DNA from: Lophius americanus
Lineage: Eukaryota > Chordata > Actinopteri > Lophiiformes > Lophiidae
NCBI GenBank assembly: GCA_037951165.1
Contig: JBBDHG010000125.1
Coordinates: 1,060,001-1,124,000, forward strand
Length of the DNA stretch: 64,000 bases
Direction of reading: 5' to 3'
Both the position numbers and the translations under genes were made by a program. How positions within the stretch are numbered: the first letter of the stretch is position 1; every line of letters begins with the position of its first letter. Positions 48,962 to 62,700 of this stretch are shown piece by piece. The notes beneath the pieces were generated by a model. It was given only the letters and a program-made list of their open reading frames with translations, was not told where the DNA came from and ran no database searches.

Positions 48962-51900
48962 CAGTTGCTGTAGCTAATATCAGGACCATAAGAACATATT
49001 GCCAATTATGAATGTTTGGCAGTTCCAGGACTCTCTGGAAAAAACACAAGTGTTACGTGACTAATGCCGTTTGGTAGTATAAGTGAAGTGACCCTCTCAG
49101 GAAAAGTCCTCATTATTCAATAGTGGAAGCGGGGTAAATCCCACAGAAACAGAGTACTAAGGCTGGCAAGTTCTCAAATATGAATTCTTGCAGATAGTAT
49201 ATAGCATTTAATGGCCTCAGATAACTTTGGGAAGCCTGCAGAGCCGATACTGTAGAAGTTACGGGGTCTTGTGCGTAACCCACTTCCTTCCCATGTGGTC
49301 TGAACATGAACGCCGTCTAACTATTTTAACAGTCTCAGTCAGTGGGATCCAGCTGAGGCCGAGTCCCTTCAGTGGCCGAGTAGGATGACATGAAAACTCA
49401 AATATTCACTCGGGGGCTTCGACCCCATCCTTCTTCCTCGTTCTCCTCCTGGGACCAAACAAGACTGATCTCCTTCATCCCCGCAAATGAGTTCAAAAAT
49501 ATTTCAAGAGGAGTCATGGGAAAAGTTCAAACAAATAACATCATCACGAGGACCTTTTTGTGTTTCATCTGGGGTCGATAAGATTGTAACTGGATACAAC
49601 AAACAGAAGGTTGCTCCGAGGAAACACGTAGAGCGGATCAGAGGTGGGAATAGATCACGTCTACACAGCTGAGTGTTTAATTTATGAACGAGAATTGTAA
49701 TGAGAATAGCACCTGTTTAAGCCAAATTTACTGTTTATATTTAGGTCTCTTTCTCCATATTTGTTCATTTTTAATGAAATAATCTTAAAGAAAATGCCCT
49801 CTTACTAGTTTTTTTTCTGTAGTTTACTGCACTGAATCTTTGTTATTCTGTTAAATAGATGTTTTTGAGTTTAATATTAACTTGTAAAAGTGATGTCTTA
49901 TTTCCCTCAAGAATAGTTTATAGTTGTCAATAGTTAGTTGCATATATGCATACATCAAAGATCGAAGTAAACGTATCACGCCAAATTCAATTTAAAACAA
50001 AACCTGTCCATCTGGCCAGCTGTTTTCCTGTTCCCTCTCAGCCTGGCACTGCAGCCCTATAAACAGAAATAGAGCGAATCGGTACAGAGGTTCTGAACTG
50101 TAAATATTTATGTAGATTATGTAAGTAGTAGTAGTAAGGGAAAGTCTGCATGGAACTGCCCAGAGAACCATCTTTGGGAAAGAGAGAAAGGGTTTTTATT
50201 AAATTGATTTCCCTGACTTTATATTATTTCTTTCCAAGATAGTTTAAGATGATGTAATGGTTCTCATGGGTCCCAAAGGGATTATTTAGTTTCACATCCT
50301 TTAAGCAGCCGACAAGAGAAAAGAATATTCTTTATCTTGATTATTTGTGGCATGATGGCTAATACGACGTTAGACAACCTTCCAGAAACACAATAATACG
50401 ACGTAATGATTTTACAAAAGAGTACTAAAGCTTATACTTAATCTCTGAGTGTTGTGTGGATCAGGGACTCACAAACATTTCTGTTTTTTGAATGTTCTGT
50501 AGCCACCCTAGCAATGTGGCTGCAATGTTGGCCGGGACCCCGCTTTGATTCAGACTGAAGGACCGTTTACACCATAATAGTTTTCACTTAAAACAGTGAA
50601 CCATTATTGTGACGTGGCCTTTTCTGTCACCCATCAACAGTGTTTAAGGAGCCTGAAATCTCAAATTCCTTTGAGAAAGGGTTCCAGAGTGTAATCTTTT
50701 GAAAACACCACTGTTACCGTTTCCATGTAAACTGGTAAAAGCAACTATTTGAAAACAGTCAAAACAGAAAACAAAAAAGAAAACTGTGGGACCATCCAGA
50801 CTCTGATGGGTTTGATAATTGTCTTCGAGAATACGGTGGAGTTGATTACCACAACTATGATGGTTATTATTATTATTTATTATAGAACAGTGTTTACATG
50901 AAAGTTGTTTGATGTATATATGGTTTCCTGATGTTGCCCCATCTTAAGCCCCGCTAACCTTTCCTTTTGTATCACAGTGAGGATAATTTTCATAATAATA
51001 GATGAAAACATTCATGCCCTCTTCAGGATACTTTTAAATGTGTCCAACACATTTCTTTAATAACCAGGTTTTTTATACCAGCAAAACTAATGACATTACC
51101 ATGATAGCATATTAACATATAAACTAATATGGACATTAATTTTGGTTTTAGGTTCCTGGTTCTCAGATATCCATCCTCTCCTTCTTTTACAAAATTATAA
51201 TGGAAGTCATTTTATTAATTAATGTTTGAAATCCAGCAACATGTCTTACAGAAAGTGTTCCTGTTTAATCCACTACTAAGGATTTTACTATTTTTGTGGT
51301 GGAACATACTTCCAATAAAAACAGTAATCAGGATTTTCTGTGGTTAATCAATGTTATTATTCTCAATTTCTCTGCTCCTGTCATTATTTCACAGCTGTCA
51401 GCATCAAAAATGAATATTAAATGAAGGTCATCTGTTTAATGGCACTAGCAGAAATCCTGGATTCCTTAAAACCTCAGTAAAATCAGTATATTCCAAAGTC
51501 AGACATGGTTTGACCAGTTGCCCAAAACATCTTACAGCTATTAAATGGACATGGGGAAATAAGATTGTTTAGCCAGATGATGAAATTGTTTATGGCCGTA
51601 ATGACCAGATCATAATTCAAGTTTGTGGGAAATTCTGTGAATTAAATGACCAATGCTACAAAAAAGGTTATATAAACTGACCTTTTTATTTATTTCAATA
51701 ACCAATAACATTAAAGATGACTAAAATGACAGTTTTCATTTAATTTTTTTCCCAAAATGCTGTGGAAGTGTCAATCATGAATGAATGCATCATTATAGAA
51801 ACCTTTTTTTTTTATTATCTTAAATCCATCTTGACAAACAAAGACAAGAGATTTAATATTCAAACTGAAAAAAACTAAATTGTTATGGTGATACATCACC
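48962..51900. other. intergenic, nothing recognised
   Basis: Ordinary AT-rich sequence without a supported gene or repeat family. Confidence 0.45.
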
Positions 51901-51904
51901 ACTT

Positions 51905-52230
51905 CTTTTAACAACACTCAGGAAGTTGTTGTGGTGGCTGTAATTTCCATTGCGCCACACATTTTTAATGGCAGATGCACGCCAGGCTAGGACCTGGACT
52001 CTGAAACCGCACTGTTGTGATGGGGCAGAATGTTACTTCATCATCTTGCTGGAATGACCAGGTTTGTCCCTGGGAAAGATATTGTCTGGATAGAGAAAGA
52101 GTTCTAAAACCTGTTTGTACCTTTCAACATTAAGAGTGACTCCAAAGATGTACAAATCTTCATTGTCTCCTCAGCGCACCGGAAAATCACCCATGATATT
52201 TTCAGCCATCATTACCTCACAGACTCCTAA
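51905..52230. mobile_element. remnant of a widespread fish DNA transposon
   Basis: The run cgccacacatttttaatgg, ccaggctaggacctggactc, gcagaatg, catcttgctggaatgac, ggtttgtccctgggaaagatattgtc, aaaacctgtttgtacctttcaacattaa matches, block by block, a high-copy fish repeat that I remember but cannot place securely in a superfamily. A good part of its length is missing. Confidence 0.5.
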
Positions 52231-53650
52231 AGCTGCACAAGCCTGAAAAAGCACCTCAGATGCCTTTAATACCAGCTTCAGTAACGTCTGATGAAAATAA
52301 AACTTGTTTTTAAGGAAAACTGTGATTCTATTAAGTGCTCAATTTTTATTGGTTTGTCACAAAACACTTACTTGGTCCGACAAAAATGTTGTATCAGTGG
52401 ATCCCTGGTTTTAATCATAATCATGGCCTTCTTTGGGGAGTTGTAACAACACCACAAAAAATAACAAGAAAATAGATAATAAAAAAAGGTCAGATTAGAA
52501 GGGTGGAAATGAAGTTGTTTTCAAGTGTGAGATTTCGTTTGAAGTAATCATTATTCATCATTATAGTAGTTGACTGAATAAACCTGTTGGTTTTAAGTAA
52601 CATGACCAAATAACAAGATCATTCATTACAATCAGGAAGCCTCTCCAGAGAGCCTTGGTCGTCCACGTTTGGACATGGACCTCTAAATGAAAATATCGGC
52701 ACAGAGTCAACCTCAAGAACGTTCTCCAGCAAACCCTAGAGTACAATTCGCACTTTAAAATTTGCTATATAGTCGAACTTGTTCTCAAAAACTCAAGAAT
52801 GGCTTAATGGCCATAAAGCTGTGTCATGTAGCATAACATCGGGATTCTTGTTTGGCTCAGAACGGGTCAAATTTAAGTTTTTGCCTCGGTAAATTCTTTC
52901 CAGATAGTTTCCTGAAGTGACAGGAAATGAAAAGAAGATTTGATTCTTTGTTGAAGCACACATTGTACATTCAGGCCTCATTACTCACACACTCCAGAGT
53001 TAAACGGGTGGAATGTGAGCGTGAGTTTCCAGCCAGATCGCATTACGTAGTGGCTGATGTTGAACAGTCTCAATGTGACTTTGGAGTGAGTCATGGACTG
53101 ACATGTAACCTGGTTTTAGGTGTTGGATGGCTCAAGCAGACATGGGAGGAGACCAGGAAATACTGACATGGTGAGAAAATGCGCAGTATGTCTCCGAACC
53201 TGTGTTAATGCTCAGCGCACTGCCATTAGATAGGAATCACAAACACATGTCAAGAAATGAGGGCCCCAGTGATGTAAAGGGGGAAACATTCAGAAGGCAG
53301 AAGAATACATAATACAGATAAAAAGATGTGTTATAGGAGAATGGATGTATTTAATTGTTAAGAAATGGTCTTTTATTTTTCACGATATGTCAAAGGTGCT
53401 TAAATCTCGCATTCGGTGAAGGGTAATTGTGTCCACATTTACTTCATCATCTAATAAAATTTTCATAGTTCACAAATGCAGTCCTGAAAAAAAAAATCAT
53501 CCCAAACTGATATGCTGATATGTTGGGTTAGCATGTTAGCATTTCTAATTGTCTATAATTCCAGAATTGTAAGTCCTTGAATAGTCCTACTATAATCCAG
53601 TGACAAACCGAAATATTGTAAAATATCATCAATCATTTGACACATTGGTG
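52231..53650. other. intergenic, nothing recognised
   Basis: No gene supported. The + strand open frame near 52927-53166 is unfamiliar. Confidence 0.45.
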
Positions 53651-53659
53651 GGGTTTGAA

Positions 53660-54245
53660 GAAAAAGTTAAGAGATTGATACGTTATTGATCCTTTGTAGG
53701 AAATTGTTCCGTCGCAGAAGTTACATTCAGTTGTCAAAAGATAAGTGGAAATATAAGCAAAAATAATCATGGAAATTTATATGAAGTGAAATCTGGGAGC
53801 TACCAAGTTACAATTGAGGGCAAAACAGGGCAATGATTAAATAAATAACAATAAAGAGAAACAAACAGTGCAAATGAGGTGAATAAAAACAGCGTAAATG
53901 AGCTGAATGAGACATGATGCATTATGGTAAGGCAGTGTGCAGTGGGAGGGGAATCAATACAAATAATTATCAGCAAATCAAATAACTGAAGTTTTGCAAG
54001 AAAAGAAAAGTGTTGAAAGACTATCCGGCAGTATCTTTGAATGTTATGGTTTTTGTCCATTAAACAGTCGGATGGGAGCTGGCAGGAAGGACTTCCTGTG
54101 GCGTTCAGTCCTGCTCTGCGGTTGGATCAGCCTGTGATGGAAGGTGCTGCGCTGAAGCCTATCAAGAGCATTAGGTGGATGTGAGGGAATGCTCATTATT
54201 GAATTCAGTTTTCTGAGTATCCTCACCTCATCCACGATCAATCAG
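53660..54245 (-). pseudogene. LINE 3' end remnant, reverse
   Basis: On the - strand, 54241-54044 reads LDRLQRSTFHHRLIQPQSRT, then RKSFLPAPIRLFNGQ, the C-terminus of the same LINE group as 47958-48218. The sequence at 53670-53715 (ttgatacgttattgatcctttgt, aggaaattgt) is the reverse of a common LINE 3' tail. Confidence 0.65.
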
Positions 54246-55200
54246 TTATGATGCTTGCCTTTCAAAATCAGTTTGTTCAGGGTGATCCTCACGGGAGATT
54301 CAATGTCTGGACAAAATTTCTGGACATTTGATCAAATAGTAAAATGGAATTGAAGTTCCAACCAAAATATCAATGTAATTAGTGAATCTAAATAAACTAA
54401 AAGACTCCAGCCATTAGGATACATTTTCTGGGACAGTATTGTGCAAACATATAACCTATGTATCTAGTAGAGGTTGCTATATTTGAACGAGTGAAAACTT
54501 TTGCCAGTAGGTTGCGCTAAATGAAGAGGACCAAAGACTCCAATAGTAACCAGGCTATATCCTTTTGAGATAATGTACTGTATGTTTGTGGCAAAAGTCA
54601 AAGCAACCAATCCTGTGGGTGTTGCAACATTTCAGTCCGAACCACTAATATTTTTAATTCCCTCCCCAGGTCTGGCCCCCGAAAGTAATTAATTCTCAAT
54701 GGATGCCCTGGCTAAATAAATAAATAAACCTTAAATCTTAATAAAAGTCAACAGTGTCACATGAAGTTTATGAATGCAAAGGACTACTTTAAACCACTTA
54801 AAAGAACCATGGCCTTGGCCATAATTCATGAAGGATATGGACACAACAGTCCCGTCTGTGGATAACACCATAAACATTTTTGACAAATATTTGATAATCT
54901 ATGCTTGCGTCGGCATAAATTGTGTTCGGCATAAATTGTGTAATCCTATTAGAGAATTCCTCACATGTTTTAAAGTACTTCATGTCATACAAATTTAGAA
55001 ATTTGTTTTATCTTATGTAGCCTTATTAATACGCACAACAGTTTAAAATTTAACAAATATGAAACTTAGACATTTGTATTTCCTTAACTTCTTGTGATGT
55101 ACAGTTAAATGTGGCCCAATTTGCCAAATATATCTAATTATCATTGTCTTCTAAAAGCTCTAGAGTCAACGGCAAACAAGGAATTTTTTGCATCATGGAT
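54246..55200. other. intergenic, nothing recognised
   Basis: No gene or repeat recognised. Confidence 0.45.
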
Positions 55201-56090
55201 GTTGGGCAGGCTAGCGATCAGGGTTGGGTGAATTCGCCCATTCACTCAGCATGGGTCTGTGGATCAGGAGAAAGCCTATACCTATGTCCTCCAGGGAGTC
55301 TTGTGAGGGGTACTGCAGGAGTGTGGGGTACTGGGACCATTACCACAAGCCAACCGGTCGCCATGTTACCAAAGTGAGAGTTGTGTCCATATCCCCGGCA
55401 GAAGTCAGACATGTCTTCTGTGATGGACGCCATTGTTTTCCCTTTTCTTTGAATCGTTTTTTAACATTCATAGACAGAATCTCAAGGCGCAGCGTAGTTG
55501 AGGAGAGTGTCCGGTTAGAATTTAATCTGTGCTGTTTGCAGATGATGTGGTTCTTCTGCTGCTGGCTTCATCGGTCCTTGCTTTTAAATGTGCACTGCAG
55601 CTGTTTGCAGCTAAGTGTGATTGGGCTGATATGAGTCAGAATCTCCAAACCTGAGGCTATTGTTCTCTGCTGGAAATTGGTGAACTGCCACCTCCGGGAT
55701 GGGGGTGTATTGCTGCCTTAAGGAAAGGGGTAAGTATCTTGTTTTCGAGTGATGGAAAAAGGGTCGGACATGCAGAGCAAGCTGGTGGTGGAGCTGCTGC
55801 TCCTTCATATCAAATAGAGCCAGTTGAGGAAGTTCAGGCATTTAATAAGGTTGCCTCCAGGACACCTGCCTTTGGAGGTTTTGCTGGCACGTCCAGCTGG
55901 GAGGAGACCCCGGGGCAGACCCGGAACTCACTTTAGAGATTCGATTTCTCCTCTGGAATGCCTCAGGATCCTCCAGGAAGAGTTGGAGAGTGTTGCTGGG
56001 GAGAGGGAGATCTTGAATATTGTTCTTGGCCTGCTGCCACCACAAACCGACTCCGGATAAACTAAAAAAAACAAAAGGATGGATGTATGG
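55200..56090 (+). pseudogene. RTE/Rex-type LINE ORF2 3' half
   Basis: In order on the + strand: a FIDRISRRS block (about 55464-55495); an LLFADDVVLLAS region eroded to CLQMMWFFCCW in one frame but with the nucleotide string gcagatgatgtggttctt intact (55540-55557); an SKSEAMVL-like block near 55640; and at 55824-56060 HLIRLPPGHLPLEVL, RRPRGRPGTHFRD and LESVAGEREILNIVLGLLPP, the family C-terminus. The stop and a GGATGGATG-type tail follow at 56057-56090. Frameshifts make it inactive. Confidence 0.85.
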
Positions 56091-57000
56091 ATATTGAACT
56101 TACTGCATAGTTACAATTGATGGCCCCCTCATGGTACCTGATTTAGAAAAGTCCTAAATCCTCCATTGCGATAGTATAATTCAGACTTCTGTGGCTGGGA
56201 CTGGCCAGCTGGAAATATAAATGATAACTGCTTGCTGTTATGGAGAAATAAAACTTTCAATCTGCCAGTAATACCATATGATACATGTATGTGATTCTGG
56301 GATGGTGTGGCATTGGAGCAGCCTGAATCTGAGGCGTGCATTCCAAGGATGGACTCATTCTAGTAAGTCCCTCCCTTTGGTTCCGCAGGGCGCCCCTCTC
56401 CGGTCGCCAGTATGGGGATGATTCAGGACAACTAATGTTAAAACCATTGCAAAAGTCTTCAAGCATTCTTCCAGGTCTGCTTGCTCTTCTTGATCCAGTA
56501 CGCTAAGGCAGCCTTAAAAGTGATAATGTGTAATTGTGGAAAAATGAAATACCACACTAAAGCCACCAGCACTTAGCTCAGTTTAAAATATTATGCAAAG
56601 TTATATTCAGGGAGAAACTATCATGACTTGATCAAAAGGTGAAAACTGGACCAAGCAGCACTTTTAAATACCATAAGAGTGTTATCTTGAAACATCTGGG
56701 TTTCAGGGAGGAGATTAGAGGTCAACAATTTCTTAAGCTTTCACCTTTAGAGAAATCTGGACTAGTTAAATCCAGTCATAAATGCACTACTATCCTTCAC
56801 CTATCATTCATGTTATTTGAAAACACGTATCTGTATCCGTTTTAACTTACTTACTCACTCACTCACGTGATTGATCCTATTTAACTTTTAAGTGATTGGA
56901 TCTCTCTAATCAACAACTAAATCTAATGTAAAGTAACCAAAAACATAAGCACCATAACGTTCTCAGGTGATACAACACGTTACACAAAATCCGTATTTGT
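56091..57000. other. intergenic, nothing recognised
   Basis: No gene supported. Confidence 0.45.
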
Positions 57001-57600
57001 GTGGCCCCCATCAGCATTGATTATAACAGTATTCCTCCTCCACATGGATTGACACAACTTGCTGATGTTCTCTGCAGGGATGGAGGAGCATTGCCATTCT
57101 GGACTACCATTGGAACGATGACTTTGAGTGCTGTCAAAACCACCAGTTGACAATAATCAGGAAGCCAATTATAGAAAAAAGATGGCAGTTTGTTATCACA
57201 CCTGCCCAGACCATGAAGCCACATCCATCTTATCTACTCACCTGTGGGCACAAGCAGCAGAGCACCCACTGCAGATCCAGTACACAGATTTACAGCTCTG
57301 AAACTTCTTCTATGACAGGAAGGTGCTCCATCAATGATGCCCATTTGGAACAAGCCATAGGCATTGAGGTCAAGGTCCATAATGACTGATAACTTCTAAC
57401 TGTCTTCACATGTACGCGCCTATTATGGGTTCAGGGGGAGATACGTCCGTCATATTCTTCTCATATCGATGTGGACAAGCTATGATGGAATTGTGAGAAT
57501 TAACCTCCCTGGTGCATCGTCTGGTGGACTGACCCGTCACCAATATGTCAATGACACGATCCTGGTCAAGTTGCCCCAAGGTAGAGCATTCCTGCAAAGG
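57000..57600. other. repeat-like block, unidentified
   Basis: Less AT-rich than its flanks, with long sentence-like stretches such as gcagggatggaggagcattgcc and catcgtctggtggactgac that resemble an old transposon interior. I could not place the family, and no frame keeps a known motif. Confidence 0.3.
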
Positions 57601-59284
57601 TCATTTTCTCCCAAGTCTTTAGATGCAAGTTAGCGTAACTTAGTTGGATAAAGTCATTGGCAGTGTTTCCACAACTTCAATTAAGACATTTAAACATTGT
57701 TTAAACAATTACAGAAAATAGAATTAAAAAAATAAATTAGATTTTAAGACCCATTTCATGTCCATACTAAAAAAAAGTATAACAGATATAAAAAAATATA
57801 TTAGGACTAACAGGGACATGCAAATCGATATAATCAAATAAATACGCACACACAAATAATGTATGAAAGTAAAAAAAAAAGAAGTTAATTTTGAAATGCA
57901 TCAGAAGCATTTAAATGGACAAGGAAGAAGTAGCATTAACTGAACATTAACATATTTAAGACCTATCTCTGCGCATATAAAACATGATACCTCGACATAT
58001 CTCAGATTTAAAATTCAGATTACCAAATTCGAAGTTTAAGACCTGATAGAAACCCTGCATTGTTGTCCAAAAAAAAAAAATATCATATTGTCCTCAAAAC
58101 TACTCAAAAAAGATGTCAAGCTTTGTTGAATCTTGAACTTCAAGAAATATCAAAAAACCCATACAATAACTTTAAATAAAGTTTAAAATAGAGATGTTTC
58201 ATCAAAACGGGTTCATAAAACTGTTTTTAAATCTCTTTGAGTGAAAACATTTGAAGCAACATCTTGCGGGTTAACAGAAATTGAAACGAGGTTGATTATA
58301 TTAACAGGCAACATGATAGAAAAATTTCCCAATCCTCATGAAGCACTATATATCTTATGGTTACTACTGGATTAAAGTGTTAAAAAAAAAAGAAGAGTAA
58401 ATTAAGCGCCTAATTAATCTATGGTCCCGATGATCATCTATTTACACTTGTTTTTAGTAAGACACTCACCATAAATAATCATTTTACTATCCCATATCAT
58501 AGAATTATTGAACTATATATTTGATCATTCATATATATATTAAAATAATTACGGTAAAAACAAGTCATCGTAATTTTGTCATTTGACTTTGGAATGTTTC
58601 TACACTGGTAATTCCTTCTGGACTTTCTAAAAAGACTGTCTTTGTGTGATTATGTAACCAAGTTAATATTATCAACACAAGACTAATTACTGTGTATAAC
58701 TTCTACAAGCAATCTAGATAAGAAGTACAAATCACTCTGAACAACTGAATAAACATATACTGTGTAACATTTGTAACATTATTTATATTTCAGTCAAACA
58801 TGTGTTTTGGCGCTCCCTAGTGGTAAAGACACACAGCACACTGACAACATATTGATAAAAAAAACAAGTGATATTAACCTTTCATTAACATTTGTTGACC
58901 AAATAGCATTAACAAAAGGCTTTCTTGGAAATCGTCTATTAAAACAGCCTGAGATAATCCAGACAGCACTGCGTAGAGAACCGGCTGCTGTCATTAGCTT
59001 CAGCTAAGAACGCCTGTTTACTTTAACCATTTCCATAAAACAAACTGAAGACTGTCAGAAGAGAATGTGCTCTATATTAGTTATGTAAACACTGATAAAT
59101 TTGGACCCCTCCACATTATAACCTTTTATGGGCCAGATGTGTGAGAACGCCATCCAACAATAAACAGCGTTTCACTGGCATTCATCTGCCAGTAAGAAAG
59201 ACTTCACAGCATTCGACAGTCTTGTAATCGATGTGATGCAAAGAAACGCCCTTACTGAAAGCCACACTCATGAAAGAAAGAAAA
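57601..59284. other. intergenic, nothing recognised
   Basis: Very AT-rich at 57700-58560. No gene or known repeat supported. Confidence 0.45.
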
Positions 59285-59696
59285 AAAAATATTAGTGGTA
59301 CTGGTATTTTATTTTTTTTGAAAAACAAACCATGTAATAAAAGAATATGGAATATTCAGGCCAATTGACTCTTGACAAATAGCACGAATATAATGGGAAA
59401 CATAGAAATGAAGGAGGTAATAAATACATTCTTTAACACTATACAAGATGGTGTGTTAATGGAGGTGGGCCTCATCAGGCCCACGTAACATGCAACACCG
59501 GATTTCTACTCAATTGGTCACTAAAGATCTTAACTGTGACCAAAGAAAGGTGGAGGAGGAGGGGGAATGTTTCAAGCAATATACACAGTACAGGTTGAAA
59601 TATGACCACAATGTACAGGGGGGGGGCAGAAGAAGTTCACAGAAATCTTGTGTTTCTCTTCATGTTTACTCGCGTGTCCAGGCGTTCCAGTCGTCT
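59285..59696 (-). other. meaf6: meaf6 3' UTR (extent estimated)
   Basis: Sequence downstream of the stop on the - strand. On that strand it contains a pyrimidine run (nine Cs around 59618-59626) and ends near an AATAAA hexamer at 59308-59313. Confidence 0.55.
59308..59313 (-). terminator. meaf6: candidate polyadenylation signal of meaf6
   Basis: TTTATT on the + strand is AATAAA on the - strand, about 385 nt after the stop. Its use is inferred. Confidence 0.45.
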
Positions 59697-59711
59697 CTAA
59701 GTAGAGTAATC
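59697..59711 (-). CDS. meaf6: meaf6 terminal coding exon, DYST-stop
   Basis: The acceptor is tttctcctgcag. It codes D, Y, S, T and TAG (59699-59697). Mammalian MEAF6 ends at ...RADY, so two extra residues appear here. Only 15 nt are coding; the rest is 3' UTR. Confidence 0.88.
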   Translation of the reverse strand, partial: DYST

Positions 59712-62700
59712 CTGCAGGAGAAAAATCACTCGAGTTAAGAAAGAAATTGCTCTGCTCATTAGGAAGTTTTATCAACTACCAGGAAGAGCAAACTTTCAGC
59801 ACCTACTTGATGATCAAATGATCATTTCAGTGCCCAAAATGTAAAATTCTATGTTTCTCTTGCTCATAAGGGATAGTTAATGGTTAAAATTGATTTTGGA
59901 ATGCTGATTAGATCAGGTCCAGCACAAGGATTTAACGTTTTTGTGGGCCTTTTAATGCCCCTATTTAATAGGAGCAAATGTTTTTCATCATTTGGTTCCC
60001 AACAGAAATGACTGATATGAGGAGGCAACCAGCAATTCATTATGGAATGCTCAGAAGCTGGATTTAAAACTTTCAAAGTTTCAGTGGAGGTATATCTTGT
60101 TATTTACATGTAATACACATTTGTAAGTAGGAAAATAGCCCCACATTGTGACAAACTCAAACAAATTAGGGGGGTTAGGGGGCTAACACATCTATCAATT
60201 AATTATATATAAACATTAGGAAGGAGAAAGAAATCACTACCTGAGCTATAATTAATTTAAACCGAGAGAGCAAGCAGTACTCTGAGCTGTCAATCATCAG
60301 GTCTTTCCTCAACAGAAGCAGTTTATTTCTACACAATAAGAAATGAGGGGGATTTTCAGGTCTACCTCCCACCTGATTTACATTACTTTCTAGGTTCTTT
60401 TACTTTGAATGTAAAATATACTAGCAGTTCTGAAATCAAATCAAGCTGCTTTAACTGCTGGTACACACACCCATCCACCACATTAGAACCAGTAAATGGT
60501 TGATTGTTGTATATTCTACAATGCTAGAAATTGATGTGATTCTGCAGTCCAGGAAGTTATTTGCTTGAAAGTCGTCCAATAAAGATTTATCCATTTTTGA
60601 GTTGTCTACAGTATTTGAACGATTTTCTACATTTTTAACCATCATCTCAGGTAGATGCACCAGCAGACTTACGTACCAGACGCCCATACTACACGATCCA
60701 TCCTGGGACTGGTGAGACCCCTGTGCAACTGGTTTGAGGGTAGTAGAGATGTCAGGCATATGCCTAAACATATCTTATGCAGCTGACTGGTGAATGATTA
60801 TGAATTCTATATTTCATTGTTTAGAATAAACAAAAAAGTGGTTTACGCCTTTAAATACATATTTAAATATTTTAGTTAGTCAAAATATGTGCTTCGGCGG
60901 GTCTGGCAAAGACCTGCTAGATGGAAGAATGGTATTTTAAAAATTGAACCTTTTTTATCCATTTTGAACAATTCTTTAGAGAAAAAAAAAAACACCTGAA
61001 AGTAATCACCTGTTTAACTGCTTATGCAGCTTAAATAACATTTTATTTAAAATAATGTCATTTTATTTAATAAAAAAAAAGATCAACTTACAGCTCTTGG
61101 TTTCTTGTTAACCTTCATGTCAAATCTGCAAACAAAAATCAAGAAAAAGCTGTATTAAATGTTAACACATGACAATTCTGCTTTTCATGGGAACTATTGT
61201 TAAAAAAAGCCATATAACTAGTGAATCATGAAGAAGCGTATGAGAAAACCAATAACAAGAACGCTAAATGAAAATGTGTTTGTTCTTGCTTGGGCACAAA
61301 TCGGCAGGCAACCTAACATCTGAAGAAATCAGCAGCGTTTTATTTAACTGCTGTATCAGAGGATGCAGAACTGAGATGAATCTGGGGTAAAACATAAGAT
61401 TATACCCGAGTAACAAGCAGGAATATCTGAAGAAGTTTAGAATGCAAGATGATGATGCACAGTAGAAAGTAAACTAAAGAAGTATTAGACATGCAGTATG
61501 ACAGAAGGAACTGACAGGCTCAAACTCTAGACAGACTAACGCAGACAGAGAGCAAGGCAAATGGTGGAAAAGCAGGCAGGATGTTGACACCAAAGGAGCA
61601 GGAAGTAAAACTCAGACTTACTCAAAGTCATAATCAAACATGGCAGAAGGACTGGGGGGAGGCGGGACGGGGGAAGGGTCAGCATTAAAGGGGAGGAAGA
61701 AAGTAGCAGCTGTTAGTTCACCAACTGAGTTTAAAGCCCCATATCTCAATAATACTGCAGTAGGAAACTTTACAGAGTGAGAGAAACCACTACTCCGGTG
61801 TGTTAAGACCAGATCCGGCTGTTTTATGTGTGGTTAGAAAGTCACGCTTAAGTCAGGAGAAACAGATCAACATTAAATAGATGTTAAAGAACTGTTTAAA
61901 ACCTGTTGACTATTGGAAAACACACCACTTACCTTTGACAGTCACTGTGTTTACATGGTCTTAATTCAGTGTTTAAATAAATGTTGGACACATTTCAGAG
62001 AAATGAGAAAAAAAACATATCTCAATGACGTCAAAATAAGACACCATTTCTTCTATGTATCATATTTGAACAAGCACTACACATGGGGAACATAGATTTA
62101 AGCATTCACAACATCAACTATCCCATTAATGAAAGAAAATGGATGAGGATCCTCTCATCTTTGGAAAAACAAGGTTTCAAAACTTTCCAAATTAGGACAA
62201 GCCCGAACAAAATTTGTATTTTCCTAAGAAAAACCTTCATCTTGTATTTGAACCACTGCAGCATGTTTCTCTCATTGGAAACTATGTTTATTTTCCCAGA
62301 CTCTGGTCATTTTTGCCTTTTTCTTGTACAACATGTGACACTCTGACCTTTTTGTTGTAAAATAGATTCAAATAAAAACATGTTGAGGGAGAAAAGGAAA
62401 ACTTGAAAAAATGTGTGTTCATCCAACATTTCATAGGATTCAGACTAACTTCACGCCAAGACATGGTTGCGGGAGAGTGATATTTCAAATAGCATGTCGG
62501 ATGTTGGAGCCATTTATTTGTGTAGTGTTAATTATTTAGGATTAGAGTTAGAGATATCTTTGGAGAATGTGTGGAACGGGGATTTGCACAGTCTATGACT
62601 TCATGCTTGACAAGAGGTTTTTGTTGTTTGGATTCTGAGTCTGAGTCAAGAAGCAGAACACTATTACACTAATAAATGTTTTATAATAAACAGTCCTATA

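Noticed and set aside
55242..55433. Open frame on the - strand near 55.3 kb
   Set aside because: Antisense to a LINE ORF2 remnant.
57000..57600. Possible host gene exons in a less AT-rich block
   Set aside because: No frame stays open with a familiar motif and no paired splice sites of consistent phase were found; more like an old repeat.
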